From Clostridiales bacterium (lineage in GTDB: Bacteria > Bacillota > Clostridia > Christensenellales > Aristaeellaceae): a DNA stretch of 46,486 bases. A program made the translations under genes and the position numbers. Shown here piece by piece: positions 15,595 to 24,700 of this stretch; position 1 is the first letter of the stretch; each line of letters starts with the position of its first letter. The DNA lies in contig SVGL01000017.1 in assembly GCA_015056325.1 (NCBI GenBank), positions 1 through 46,486 of the forward strand, read 5' to 3'. The notes under the pieces were generated by a model that did no database searches, was not told the origin of the DNA, and saw nothing but the letters and a program-made list of their open reading frames with translations.

Positions 15595-15625
15595 AGAGGG
15601 GGCGGGGGCAATCCCTTCCCCCTCT
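15595..15625 (+). terminator. Intra-operon hairpin between binding protein and permease
   Basis: AGAGGGGG pairs with CCCCCTCT, followed by CATTTT. The weak T-run suggests partial termination or mRNA stabilisation, a common arrangement behind a binding-protein gene. Confidence 0.6.
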
Positions 15626-15649
15626 CATTTTCCAAAGGGGTGAATGCCC

Positions 15650-17593
15650 ATGAAAACCCGTCAGAGCGCAGCGCTGGAAAGGAAGAAATTCTTCGCTGAT
15701 CCGGTGATGGTCACCACCATCCTGGCACTGATTCTTCTGCTGGCGCTGTTCATCCTCTACCCCCTGGCTATGCTGCTGACCGACAGCGTGCATGTGCGGG
15801 AGACCCAGCTGATCCCGCTGGAGCAGGTCCTCTCCGGCGAGGCGGAGGTCAACTACCTGGACGGCGGCAAGTCCCTGAAAGTTGTTGGCCCCAAGAACGT
15901 CGAGACCGTCATCCCCCTGGAGGAGCTGAGCGCCTCCTACGGGTATCTCTACGTCAAGAATGGCCGCGTCATCCGCGATGGCGACGCCATCAATCCCGCC
16001 ACCGCCCATGTGAAGATCAATGCCAGTTACTGGACGGCGGACGCCTTCCCCCGCATCTTCCAGGACTACACCTTCCGCAACGCCTTCTCCAACACGCTGG
16101 TGCTGGGCTTCATCACCAGCTTCGGCGCGGTGGTGATCGGCCTCCTCTTCGCGTATGTGGACTGCTATGTGAAGGTGCGCTCCCGCGTGGTGAAGAAGAT
16201 GTTCGACGTGGTGTCGACGCTGCCGGTTGTGTCGCCGCCCTTCGTGCTGTCGCTGTCGATGATATTGCTCTTTGGCCGCGGCGGCCTGATTACCCGCGAG
16301 CTGCTGAAGATCTATGACAGCGACGTCTACGGCCTGAGCGGCATCGCCATCGTGCAGATTTTGACCTTCTTCCCGGTGTGCTACATGATGCTCAAGGGCC
16401 TGCTGAAGAACATCGACCCCTCCATGGAGGAGGCCGCCCGCAACATGGGCGCATCCCGCTGGAAGGTCTTCACTACCGTGACGCTGCCGCTGATGCTCCC
16501 TGGCCTTGGCAATGCGTTCCTGGTGACCTTCATCGAGTCCGTGGCGGACTTTGCCAACCCGATGATGATCGGCGGCTCCTACGATACCCTGGCGACGACG
16601 ATCTACCTGCGCATCACCGGCGGCAGCTACGATACCACCGGCGCGGCAGCCATGGCCGTGGTGCTGCTGGGCATCACGCTGGTGCTGTTCCTCATCCAGA
16701 AGTACTACCTGGAGGCCAAGACTGCCGCCACGCTGACCGGCAAGGCCAGCCGCGCCCGCGTTGCTATTGAGGACCGCAGTGTCCGCATTCCGCTGACGAC
16801 GCTGTGCTCCCTCATTTCAGCCTTCGTCATCCTGATGTACATCGCCATCCCCTTCGGCGCACTGTTCAAGCTCTGGGGCCGCGATTACAGCCTGAGCCTG
16901 AAGTGGTTCCAGCAGCTCTTCCGGGATGACGGCTTCAAGGCCTTCACCGACTCCTTCGTCCTGTCCCTGATCGCTTCTCCCATTACCGCGCTGCTCTCGA
17001 TGATCATCTCCTACCTGGTGGTCAAGAAGAAATTCCGCGGCAAGGGCTTCATCGAGTTTGTGTCCATGCTGGCGATGGCTGTGCCCGGCACGGTGCTGGG
17101 CGTGGGCTTCATCCGCGGCTTTGCGGGCGGCGTGTTCCGCACCGGCTTCCTGCAGGGCATCTATGGCACGGGCATCATATTGGTGATCGTCTTCGTGGTG
17201 CGCTCGCTGCCTGTTGGTACCCGCAGCGGCATCTCGGCATTGCGGCAGATCGACAAGTCCATCGAGGAATCCGCCTATGACCTGGGCGCGGGCAGTGCGA
17301 AGGTCTTCGTGAGCGTGACGCTCCCGCTGATCAAGGATTCCTTCCTCAGCGGCCTGGTGACCACCTTCGTGCGCTCCATCACCGCCATCAGCGCCATCAT
17401 CCTGCTGGTGACGCCGCGCTACCTCCTCATCACCTGCCGCATCAACGAGTTTGCCGAGAAGGGCGCTTACGGCGTGGCCTGCGCCTACGCGACCATCCTC
17501 ATCGCCATCGTGTATGCGTCCATCGTGGTGATGAACTTCGTCATCAAGCATTTCGGCACCAGCAAGTACCAGCGTGTAAAGGAGAGTGATTGA
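15650..17593 (+). CDS. ABC importer permease, two fused membrane domains (FbpB-type)
   Basis: 647 residues. It contains two BPD_transp_1 permease halves in one chain, each with an EAA-type loop that contacts the ATPase: EEAARNMGASRWKVFTTVTLPLMLPG in the first and EESAYDLGAGSAKVFVSVTLPLIKD in the second. After the first helix there is an extracytoplasmic insertion (about residues 45-125) that is larger than in most relatives. ATG 15650 is better spaced from AAAGGGG (15634-15640) than ATG 15644. The ATPase gene begins one base after its stop. The partner genes and the fusion support a ferric-iron-type or related importer. Confidence 0.9.
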   Translation: MKTRQSAALERKKFFADPVMVTTILALILLLALFILYPLAMLLTDSVHVRETQLIPLEQVLSGEAEVNYLDGGKSLKVVGPKNVETVIPLEELSASYGYLYVKNGRVIRDGDAINPATAHVKINASYWTADAFPRIFQDYTFRNAFSNTLVLGFITSFGAVVIGLLFAYVDCYVKVRSRVVKKMFDVVSTLPVVSPPFVLSLSMILLFGRGGLITRELLKIYDSDVYGLSGIAIVQILTFFPVCYMMLKGLLKNIDPSMEEAARNMGASRWKVFTTVTLPLMLPGLGNAFLVTFIESVADFANPMMIGGSYDTLATTIYLRITGGSYDTTGAAAMAVVLLGITLVLFLIQKYYLEAKTAATLTGKASRARVAIEDRSVRIPLTTLCSLISAFVILMYIAIPFGALFKLWGRDYSLSLKWFQQLFRDDGFKAFTDSFVLSLIASPITALLSMIISYLVVKKKFRGKGFIEFVSMLAMAVPGTVLGVGFIRGFAGGVFRTGFLQGIYGTGIILVIVFVVRSLPVGTRSGISALRQIDKSIEESAYDLGAGSAKVFVSVTLPLIKDSFLSGLVTTFVRSITAISAIILLVTPRYLLITCRINEFAEKGAYGVACAYATILIAIVYASIVVMNFVIKHFGTSKYQRVKESD

Positions 17594-17594
17594 T

Positions 17595-18671
17595 ATGGCT
17601 GGCAAGGAAAAGAAAGGGGTACGGCTGGATCATATCTCCAAGATCTATAACGACCCCAAAACCGGCAAGCAGTTCTACGCGGTCAACGACGTGTCCCTGG
17701 AGATCAAGCCGGGCAGCTTTGTGACGCTGCTGGGCCCCTCCGGCTGCGGCAAGACCACAACGCTGCGCATGATCGCCGGCTTTGAAAGCCCTGACGAGGG
17801 CGAAATCTACCTGGGGGATACCGCCATCAACGCCCTGACCCCCAACAAGCGCGACACGGCCATGGTATTCCAGAGCTACGCGCTCTTCCCCCATTACAAT
17901 GTGTACGACAACATCGCCTACGGCCTGAAGCTGCGCAAGGTACCCAAGGCGGAGATGGACGAGCGCATCGCGAAGATCCTGGACCTGGTGGAGCTGACCG
18001 GCATGGAAAGCCGCATGACCAACCAGCTCTCCGGCGGCCAGCAGCAGCGCGTTGCCCTGGCCCGCGCGATGGTGGTGGAACCCAGCGTGCTGCTCTTTGA
18101 CGAGCCGCTGTCCAACCTGGACGCCAAGCTCCGCGTGTCCATGCGCACGGAGATCCGCCGCATCCAGCAGGCCCTGGGCATCACCGCTGTCTACGTCACC
18201 CATGACCAGGCGGAAGCCATGGCCATCTCTGACCAGATCATCATCATGAACAAGGGCGTCATTGCCCAGATGGGCACTCCAGAGGAAATCTACCACCACC
18301 CGAATTCCGAGTTCGTGGCGGATTTCATCGGTGAGGTGAACTTCCTGACCGGCGAAGTGATCAAGGCCGGCGACACCTGCACGGTGCGCATCGCCGGGCA
18401 TGAGGTGGAAGTCGGCAATGCGGCGGGCTTCACCGTCGGGCAGGAGTGCAAGGTGGTGCTGCGTCCCGAGGCCGGTATCCTGGCTGATACGGGCGCGCTG
18501 CCCTGCAAGGTGGTGCTGAGCTGCTTCATGGGCGCGTACCAGAACTACCACGTCATGGTGGGCGATACCCTGGTGAAGCTGGCGGATTACTGCCCCGTGG
18601 GCCGTAAGGTCTACCAGGTGGGCGACACCGCGTACCTTTCCTTCCGCGAGGGCTGCGTGAGCATGCTCTGA
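17595..18671 (+). CDS. ABC importer ATPase (FbpC/PotA-type)
   Basis: 358 residues. Walker A GPSGCGKTT (47-55), Q-loop VFQSYALFPH, signature LSGGQQQR, Walker B LLFDEPLSNLD and the switch His in YVTHDQAEA are all present. A C-terminal TOBE-like domain follows (about 245-358). It should energise the importer encoded immediately upstream. ATG 17595 is used because AAAGGAG ends about ten bases before it; the upstream permease stops at 17593. It is the last gene of the operon. Confidence 0.93.
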   Translation: MAGKEKKGVRLDHISKIYNDPKTGKQFYAVNDVSLEIKPGSFVTLLGPSGCGKTTTLRMIAGFESPDEGEIYLGDTAINALTPNKRDTAMVFQSYALFPHYNVYDNIAYGLKLRKVPKAEMDERIAKILDLVELTGMESRMTNQLSGGQQQRVALARAMVVEPSVLLFDEPLSNLDAKLRVSMRTEIRRIQQALGITAVYVTHDQAEAMAISDQIIIMNKGVIAQMGTPEEIYHHPNSEFVADFIGEVNFLTGEVIKAGDTCTVRIAGHEVEVGNAAGFTVGQECKVVLRPEAGILADTGALPCKVVLSCFMGAYQNYHVMVGDTLVKLADYCPVGRKVYQVGDTAYLSFREGCVSML

Positions 18672-18740
18672 TCTCCCGGAAAATAACAATAGCCGTGCTT
18701 CCTAAACGGACGGCAAGGTTTCTGCGGGAAAATATGTGAT

Positions 18741-18753
18741 TTGTGTAACACAA
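18741..18753. promoter_or_regulatory. Perfect inverted repeat upstream of the leader-GG peptide gene
   Basis: TTGTGTAACACAA is a 13-base palindrome 67 bases before the start codon. It is a plausible operator. The bases resemble half-sites of several regulator families, so none can be named. Confidence 0.35.
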
Positions 18754-18819
18754 TGAGGATTCGCGTGTATATATGTATGAAAGCGCCGTGAGGCAATAAA
18801 TAAACAGGAGGAAAGAAAA

Positions 18820-19164
18820 ATGACTAACTACGAAGAGAAGATCAAGGGTCTGTTTGGAAACGAGGAATTCGTTAAGAAGTTTGACGAGGTGGGTGGTCCC
18901 GAGGAGCTGAAGCAGCTGTTTGACGACTATGGTGCTGAGCTGACTGATGAGGAAATCGCTGAGGTGATCAACGCTGCAACCAATGGCACGGCTGCTGAGC
19001 TGGATGAAGCTGCGCTTGAGAATGTCAATGGCGGAGTTATTAAGACGCTGGCAACAATTCTGTTTGCTTCTTGGAAGTTTGCCGTTAAGACCTACGGCAG
19101 CGAAGAAAAGGCAATTCGCGAGATCGGCCTTTTCTGGGCGCGCAAGCTGGGCTACAAGGGTTAA
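18820..19164 (+). CDS. Double-glycine (Nif11-like leader) RiPP or bacteriocin-type precursor peptide
   Basis: 114 residues. Residues 1-72 look like a Nif11-type leader: FVKKFDEVGGPEELKQLFDDYGAELTDEEIAEVI, then ELDEAALENVNGG, ending in the Gly-Gly (71-72) where a peptidase-containing ABC transporter would cut. The predicted 42-residue core (VIKTLATILFASWKFAV... to GYKG) is cationic and amphipathic, and has no Cys and only two Ser and two Thr. A linear membrane-active bacteriocin is therefore more likely than a lanthipeptide. No modification, immunity or export gene lies alongside, so it is an orphan precursor. Ribosome binding site AGGAGGAAAG is strong, and a long terminator follows. It could also be a secreted signal or a non-bacteriocin NHLP-type peptide. 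Confidence 0.7.
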   Translation: MTNYEEKIKGLFGNEEFVKKFDEVGGPEELKQLFDDYGAELTDEEIAEVINAATNGTAAELDEAALENVNGGVIKTLATILFASWKFAVKTYGSEEKAIREIGLFWARKLGYKG

Positions 19165-19192
19165 CGATTGACAATACGGTTTCAAGGTAAAT

Positions 19193-19228
19193 AAAGAACA
19201 GCACCCCATTGTAGGGGTGCTGTTCTTT
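19193..19228. terminator. Bidirectional terminator between convergent genes
   Basis: A 15-bp perfect stem (AAAGAACAGCACCCC and its complement, six-base loop) is followed by TT on the plus side and A-rich sequence on the other. It serves the peptide gene and the convergent VanY-like gene. Confidence 0.9.
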
Positions 19229-19241
19229 TTGTATTGTACAA

Positions 19242-20429
19242 TCAGTAGGTATACACGGTAATGACGCCGCCCATGTTGTCCAGGTACATGGTGTAGTTAT
19301 CGGTGATGCGGTTGATATCCACGGCGAAGGAAGCAGCCTCGTCGCCCACCAGCTGGTAGGTGATCTCGTACTTCTTCACGCCGTCCTCAAACACGGCCAG
19401 GTGGGTGCGCTCCTGCAGGTACTCGATGTACTCCTCCAGGCACAGATCCAGGTGGTGCATGATCTCCGCATTGGCCACGCCCACATAGCGGTAGATGTTC
19501 AGGTTGCTGCTGACGCCGGTCTTGTAGGACTTGTCGGTGGTGTCAGCCATGGGATAGCCGGCATTGGGGAAGCGGAAGACGATGCCGTACTTCCAGCTGT
19601 TCTCATACAGCCACTTGCCCTGAGCGGTCTCGTAGAAGGCGGCGTTGTTCAGCGCGGCGTTGTCCTTCTCGTAGAGGAAAAGGTTGAAGGACAATCCGGT
19701 GTTGTACTCGGAGGTGCCGGGATAGTTGACGCTGCGCTTGGCGCGCTCGATCAGCTTGTCCTCAGAGTAGTTGGAATGATTCCTGCGCTGACGGTCCACT
19801 TCGTTCTGGAAGAGGGTGTACTGATCCTCATAGGTGCGGTAGGTGGAGCCGGCGCGCATGACATAACCGGTCAGGCCCAGGGCCTTGGCGTCCTTCAGGG
19901 CGGCCATGAAGGCGTCGATGGCCTGGGGGAACAGGCGGCAGGTGTTGTTCTCCACAAAGCTGGAGAGATCCTTGTCGTTGCGGGCATAGCCGGCAACGCC
20001 CACTACCGCTTCCTCGCTGAAGTCCTCCGGGCGGGAGTGCCACTCGTTGACCAGCAGCAGACCATTGTTCATGATATCCGCGCGGTTCACGGTGACGGTG
20101 CCGGGGTACTCCAGGGGATAGTTGGTCAGGTCGATGATATCCCAACCGGTGGGGTTGGCAGCGGGCCAGGCCTCATTGACCTGGTTGGACTGGTTCAGCT
20201 TGGCCGTATACTCCGCCACATCGCGGTCATACTGGTCCTGCTTGGCTTCGTTGCGGTCACGCACTTCCTGCACTTCGCGCTGGTAGGCAGCATAATCCGC
20301 CTCACCGATTCCATCCACCAGAGCCTGGCCGAGGAAGCATGCCGCCACCAGCAGCACCATAACGACTGCCAGAACGATCAGCTTCACCATCGGATCCTTG
20401 CGCTTCTTACCCATCATCTTGTTGCTCAT
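19242..20429 (-). CDS. VanY-fold (M15 peptidase-like) membrane-anchored pseudoenzyme
   Basis: 395 residues: a basic N-terminus, one membrane helix (about 14-34), a short coiled segment, then a D-Ala-D-Ala carboxypeptidase-like domain. Family landmarks remain: AGSTYRTYEDQ, YPGTSEYNTGLSFN, WLYENSWKYGIVFRFP and YRYVGVANAEIM. The zinc and catalytic residues do not: SEHxTGLAxD reads SEYNTGLSFN (His to Tyr242, Asp to Asn249), and EPWHxRYVG reads NLNIYRYVG (Glu to Asn309, His to Ile312). The domain should therefore bind rather than cleave peptidoglycan, which is inference. I chose ATG 20429 because AGGTG lies eight bases upstream; ATG 20462 lacks a suitably spaced site. Confidence 0.75.
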   Translation of the reverse strand: MSNKMMGKKRKDPMVKLIVLAVVMVLLVAACFLGQALVDGIGEADYAAYQREVQEVRDRNEAKQDQYDRDVAEYTAKLNQSNQVNEAWPAANPTGWDIIDLTNYPLEYPGTVTVNRADIMNNGLLLVNEWHSRPEDFSEEAVVGVAGYARNDKDLSSFVENNTCRLFPQAIDAFMAALKDAKALGLTGYVMRAGSTYRTYEDQYTLFQNEVDRQRRNHSNYSEDKLIERAKRSVNYPGTSEYNTGLSFNLFLYEKDNAALNNAAFYETAQGKWLYENSWKYGIVFRFPNAGYPMADTTDKSYKTGVSSNLNIYRYVGVANAEIMHHLDLCLEEYIEYLQERTHLAVFEDGVKKYEITYQLVGDEAASFAVDINRITDNYTMYLDNMGGVITVYTY

Positions 20430-20641
20430 ATGGTTGACACCTGCTTTCTGCGGGGTTTTCATACGATTCCCATGCCATTTCCACCTGCAAAAGGGTAGAG
20501 ATTGGCATATTCAGTATCTATATTCGCCGTTCAGAGCGTTTTTCCTGCCAGATATCGAATTCAATGAAAAAACTGCATCTTTTTTTCCTCCTCAGGGCAT
20601 GATTTTCTTGGACATCATTGCAAATCAAGGAGGAATCTCTC

Positions 20642-21619
20642 ATGCGCAAAGCACTTTCCCTCATGATGACTGCCCTGCTGCTGCTTCTCACCGGCTGCAC
20701 CGCCCGTGCCGAACAGCACACCGGCGAAGCGGAGGGCTATGGCGGCCCCCTCAAGGTTCGGGTGACGATGAACGGCGAGGACGTGACGAAGGTCGAGGTT
20801 ATTGAGCATTCCGAGACCCCCGGCGTGGGAAGTCGCGCCATCGAGGCTCTGCCCTCCGCCATCGAGGAGGCGGACTCCATCGACGTAGACAGCGTCTCCG
20901 GCGCGACCATCACCTCCAACGCCATTAAGCAGGCCGTCAGCCAGGCCATGGGCCTCACCGGAGTGGTGCAGGAGGTCATCCCCATGGACGGCATGAGCGC
21001 CACGGAAGCCCAGCCCGTCAACCGCCTCATGGGCGTGGGCATGGCCTCCACCGGCCGCGTTGGCCCCGGCAAGGACGCTGACGGCAATCAGGTGTACTCC
21101 TTCAACGTGGTCTTTGCCGCCGGCGAGTTCGAGGAAAACGGCGCCATCCGCACGATGCAGGTGGATCAGCTGGAGATCGTGACCCCGAACCTTGGCGGCG
21201 GCAGCGCCTTCAGCGGCTTTCCGGGCAGCGTGGGCGAGGAGGACGCTTTCATGGAGGAGGTCTCCGCCTGGCAGACCAAGGGCATGATGGGCGATAACTA
21301 CCGCCTCACCAGCGGCACCTGGCGCGAGCAGATGGACGAATACCAGCGCCTGATGGAGGGCAAGACCGTTGACGAAGTCAAGGAATGGGCCTCCCAGCGC
21401 AACAACGCCACCGTTCAGAAGGGCGAAGCAGCCGCCACCGCCCAGCCGGAGACCAACACCTCCGCCACCATGAGCCTGCAGAGCGAGTACGGCGACATCC
21501 TTCTGGCCATCGAGCGGGCCTGGGAGGACGCCAGGAAGGACATGCCCGGCCGTGAGAACACCATGGTGGACACCAACACCGTGACCGACACCACGGATGG
21601 AGAGGAAAATCTGGGCTGA
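20642..21619 (+). CDS. FMN-binding domain lipoprotein
   Basis: 325 residues. A lipobox LLTGC places Cys19 at the mature N-terminus, so it should be a membrane-tethered lipoprotein. Residues 30-105 are an FMN-binding domain with DVDSVSGATITSN, a full flavinylation-type motif (T89). Residues about 118-300 form one copy of the domain found twice in the protein at 9289: VGPGKDADGNQVYSFNVVFAA, VDQLEIVTPN, FSGFPG, SGTWREQMDEYQ and TSATMSLQSEYGDILLAIERA. It may accept or carry electrons at the cell surface after ApbE-type modification; no ApbE gene is in the window. AAGGAGG (20627-20633) precedes the ATG. Confidence 0.8.
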   Translation: MRKALSLMMTALLLLLTGCTARAEQHTGEAEGYGGPLKVRVTMNGEDVTKVEVIEHSETPGVGSRAIEALPSAIEEADSIDVDSVSGATITSNAIKQAVSQAMGLTGVVQEVIPMDGMSATEAQPVNRLMGVGMASTGRVGPGKDADGNQVYSFNVVFAAGEFEENGAIRTMQVDQLEIVTPNLGGGSAFSGFPGSVGEEDAFMEEVSAWQTKGMMGDNYRLTSGTWREQMDEYQRLMEGKTVDEVKEWASQRNNATVQKGEAAATAQPETNTSATMSLQSEYGDILLAIERAWEDARKDMPGRENTMVDTNTVTDTTDGEENLG

Positions 21620-21624
21620 ATTGG

Positions 21625-21652
21625 GCCGCGGGGAAGGATCCCTGCGGCTTTT
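21625..21652 (+). terminator. Terminator of the FMN-binding lipoprotein gene
   Basis: GCCGCGGGG and TCCCTGCGGC pair around AAGGA, followed by TTTT. Confidence 0.8.
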
Positions 21653-21703
21653 ATGATGCACCTATATAACGGATGAAGCGGCGCGTTTCCCTGCAAAGCT
21701 GAC

Positions 21704-21738
21704 AAAAAAGACCGCTCCGGCTGTATTGCGGAGCGGTC
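21704..21738 (-). terminator. Terminator of the TPR-like membrane protein operon
   Basis: On the minus strand CAGACCGCTCCG pairs with CGGAGCGGTCT, followed by TTTTTTG. Confidence 0.9.
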
Positions 21739-21745
21739 TGTGGAT

Positions 21746-24700
21746 TTATTCCTTCACGCGGGTGAGGTAGATGGAAACCTCCTTGTCGCCGCGCCTGTCA
21801 TAGAGGTAGGCGTTGTAACGGTTCACGCCGTTGAGGCGGTGGGTGGAGGTCAGGCTGTCCGCGGTTTCGCCGGTGTAGACATTGCTGCCCTCCACATTGA
21901 AGTAGAGAACCTCGCCGTTCAGGCTGCACAGGCCCTCCTCGCGGAAGATGTAGCGGTTGCCCTGGCGGTCCTCCCAGGTGCCCAGGATCAGGTAGCAGGG
22001 CCGTTGCAGCTTGTCGGACAGGGCCCGGTAGGTGGTGGGCAGGAGCTTGTAGTAGCGGTAGGCCTCGTAGGGCTTGCCGGCCTCGTACAGGCGGTTGCCC
22101 TCCTGGTACAGGGCCTCCTGGTAAAGGCTGGTCAGGTTCTTGTAGCGGGCGGGGGCGTCGGTCATGTCCAGCCAGGACATGATCTGGATGACCTCCTGGT
22201 AGTTCTTCGCCTCGGAGGCCTTCTTCATCGCTTCCGCGGGGCCGGAATAGTACTTATCGTACATTTCATCCACCTTGGCGGAGGCGTTGCGGTAGCCGTG
22301 GAGCGCCGCGTAGAGCTTGGCGGCGGCCAGATAATCGCCGCTCTCCTCCACGCTCTGGGCCTGGGCGTAGCGGGTGATGGAGATGCGCTCGCGGCTGTCG
22401 GCGTAGGAGCCCAGGGCTGTGTACAGGGCGACGGCGCCGTCCCAGTCATGGTCTTCCGCCAGCTTGCCGGCGGCCTCGTAGCGGACCTGCAGGGCCTTCT
22501 CGGCGCTGTCGGAGTAATCCCCGAGGGCCTCATAGAGGGCGGCGGAGGTCTGCCAGTCACCAGCTGCGGCGGCCTGGGCAGCGGCATTGTACTTCAGGGC
22601 CTGGGCGCGGGCGGCTGCGTCGGCGTAGTCCCCCAGAGCCTCGAAGGCGGCAGCGCCGGCGGCCCAGTCGGTCAGGGCAAGGGTCTCGGCGGCCTTGTAA
22701 CGCAGCTCGTTGGCGCGATCCAGCGCATCGGAGTAGCCGGCGATGGCGGCAAAGGCGGCGATAGCGCCCTCGGTATTGCCTGCAGCGAGAAGCTTTTCAG
22801 CGGCCTCGTAGCGCAGCGCGTTGACCTGCTCGTCAGCGTTTTCCGCGCCGGACATGGCGGTGAAGGCTGCGGCGGCTTTGTCCCAGTCGCCAGCCTCGGC
22901 AAAGGCCACGCCTGCATCGTAGCGCAGCTGGTCGGCCCGCTCGGTGGCGTCCTTGTAGGTAGGGATCAGGTCGAAAGCAGCGGCAGCGGCTTCCCAGTCA
23001 CCGGCATCGGCCAGGGCGCAGGCATCCTCGTAGCGCATGGCAGAGGCGCGCTCCAGGGCGTCGCTGTAATCGGCGATGTTCTCAAAGGCGGCGATGGCGG
23101 CTTCCCGGTCGGCTTCGATCAGGGCCTCCGCGTCCTCGTAGCGGAGCTGATTGGCGCGGTCGGCGGCGTCGGCATAGTCAGCAATGGCGTCAAAGCCGGC
23201 GATGGCGGCGCTGCGGTCGATATCGATGAGCCTTTCTGCCTGCTGATAGCGCAGCTCGCGGGCCTGATTGGCCGCGTCAGCGTAGTCGCCCATGGCCTCC
23301 AGGGCAGCGATGGCGGCCTCCGGGTCGGTGACGGAGAGGGCCAGGGCCGCATCGTAGCGCAGCAGGGCAATCATGTCCTCGGAGTCAGCGTAGCTTTCCA
23401 GCGCCTCGAAGGCAGCGATGGCCGCCTCGATGTCGCCAGCCTCAGCCAAAGCCTTGGCGGCGGCGTAATCACAGGCGATGAGCTGCTCTTGAGCGCCGGG
23501 ATATTCGCCCAGCTGCAGATAGATGGCGCGGGCGGCCCCGTGCTCACCCTTTTCCAGAAGGATAGCGGCCTTGGCAAAGAGAGCGTCCTGAAGCTTCGCG
23601 GGAGCCTCGGCATAGTCGCCCAGGGCGGTGAAGATTTCGATGGCCTGGTCAAGGCTCAGCGTATCACCGGCGCCAAGCAGCGTGCAGGCCCGGGCGTAAC
23701 GGGCGGCGGTCAGCTTTTCAGCGGCGTCAGCGTAATCGCCCAGGGCAGTGTAGATGGCCTCGGCCTGGGCGTAATCGCCACTCTCCTGCAGGTCAGCGGC
23801 CCACTCGTAGCGGCACTTGGCGATCTGCTCCTCGCTGTCGCGGTGGCCGGGGATTTGCTCAAACAGGGCGATGGCCTCGGCGTAATCCCCGCGCACGGCC
23901 GCATTTACAGCGGGATAGTAGGTGCAGTCGCGGATGAGGGAGGCGGCCTCCTCGTCCTCCGGGGGCAGCTGCTCCAGGAAGGTCAGGGCCTTGGGGTAGT
24001 TGATCTGCTTCATGGCGATCTTCGCGGCCTCAATGAGGGACGCGCGCCACTTTTCGTCTGCGTCACGGTAGCCGCGGATCTTCGAGAAGAGCTCGGCAGC
24101 CTGCTCGTACTCCATGATCTCCCAGGCGACGCTGGCCGGGCCGTAGAAGCACTCGTTGGCCTGATCCTCCGCGTCCTCGTAGCCGCGGGCCAGGTGGAAG
24201 GCCTCGGCGGCCTCGTTGATCTTGCCCTCGGCGCGAAGTCGCACACCCTTGTCATAGTGGATCTTCTTGATGAGCATGTCCGCGTCGCGATGGCCGGGGA
24301 TTTCCGCCAGCAGGGCGAGGGCGGTTTCGGGATCGCCGTCCTCCATGGCGGACACGGCGGGGATGTACCAGGTGTCCAGGTAGAGGGTCGTGCTGTCCTT
24401 GTAGTCGCCCAGGGCGGTGAAGGCGGCACGGGCAGCTTCCCACTGGCCCTCATCCAGCAGGGCGCAGGCGCGGATGTATTCGATCTCGGTCAGGCGGGTG
24501 ACAATGAGATCATCTTCAAGCAGGGAGGTACTTCCACTTCTCACCGTGACGGATTTGTAGCGGCGGTAGATTTCCTCCGCCTCGTCGTACCGCGCATTAT
24601 CAAACAGGTATTGAGCATGTGCAAGGTCGACCATAACCTGTAGGCCATTGGTAGAGACCAGGTTTTCGTCGATCTCAGCCTCGTAGTCGCCCAGGTGCTC

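Noticed and set aside
19401..20498. 365-codon plus-strand frame opposite the VanY-like gene
   Set aside because: The minus strand encodes recognisable VanY-fold motifs and has a ribosome binding site; the plus-strand frame has neither.
21740..24643. A very long open frame on the plus strand opposite the TPR-like gene
   Set aside because: It is a shadow created by the biased codons of the repetitive minus-strand gene. It lacks a ribosome binding site and reads as Gly/Val/Leu-rich nonsense, whereas the minus strand has signal, helix, zinc ribbon and regular repeats.
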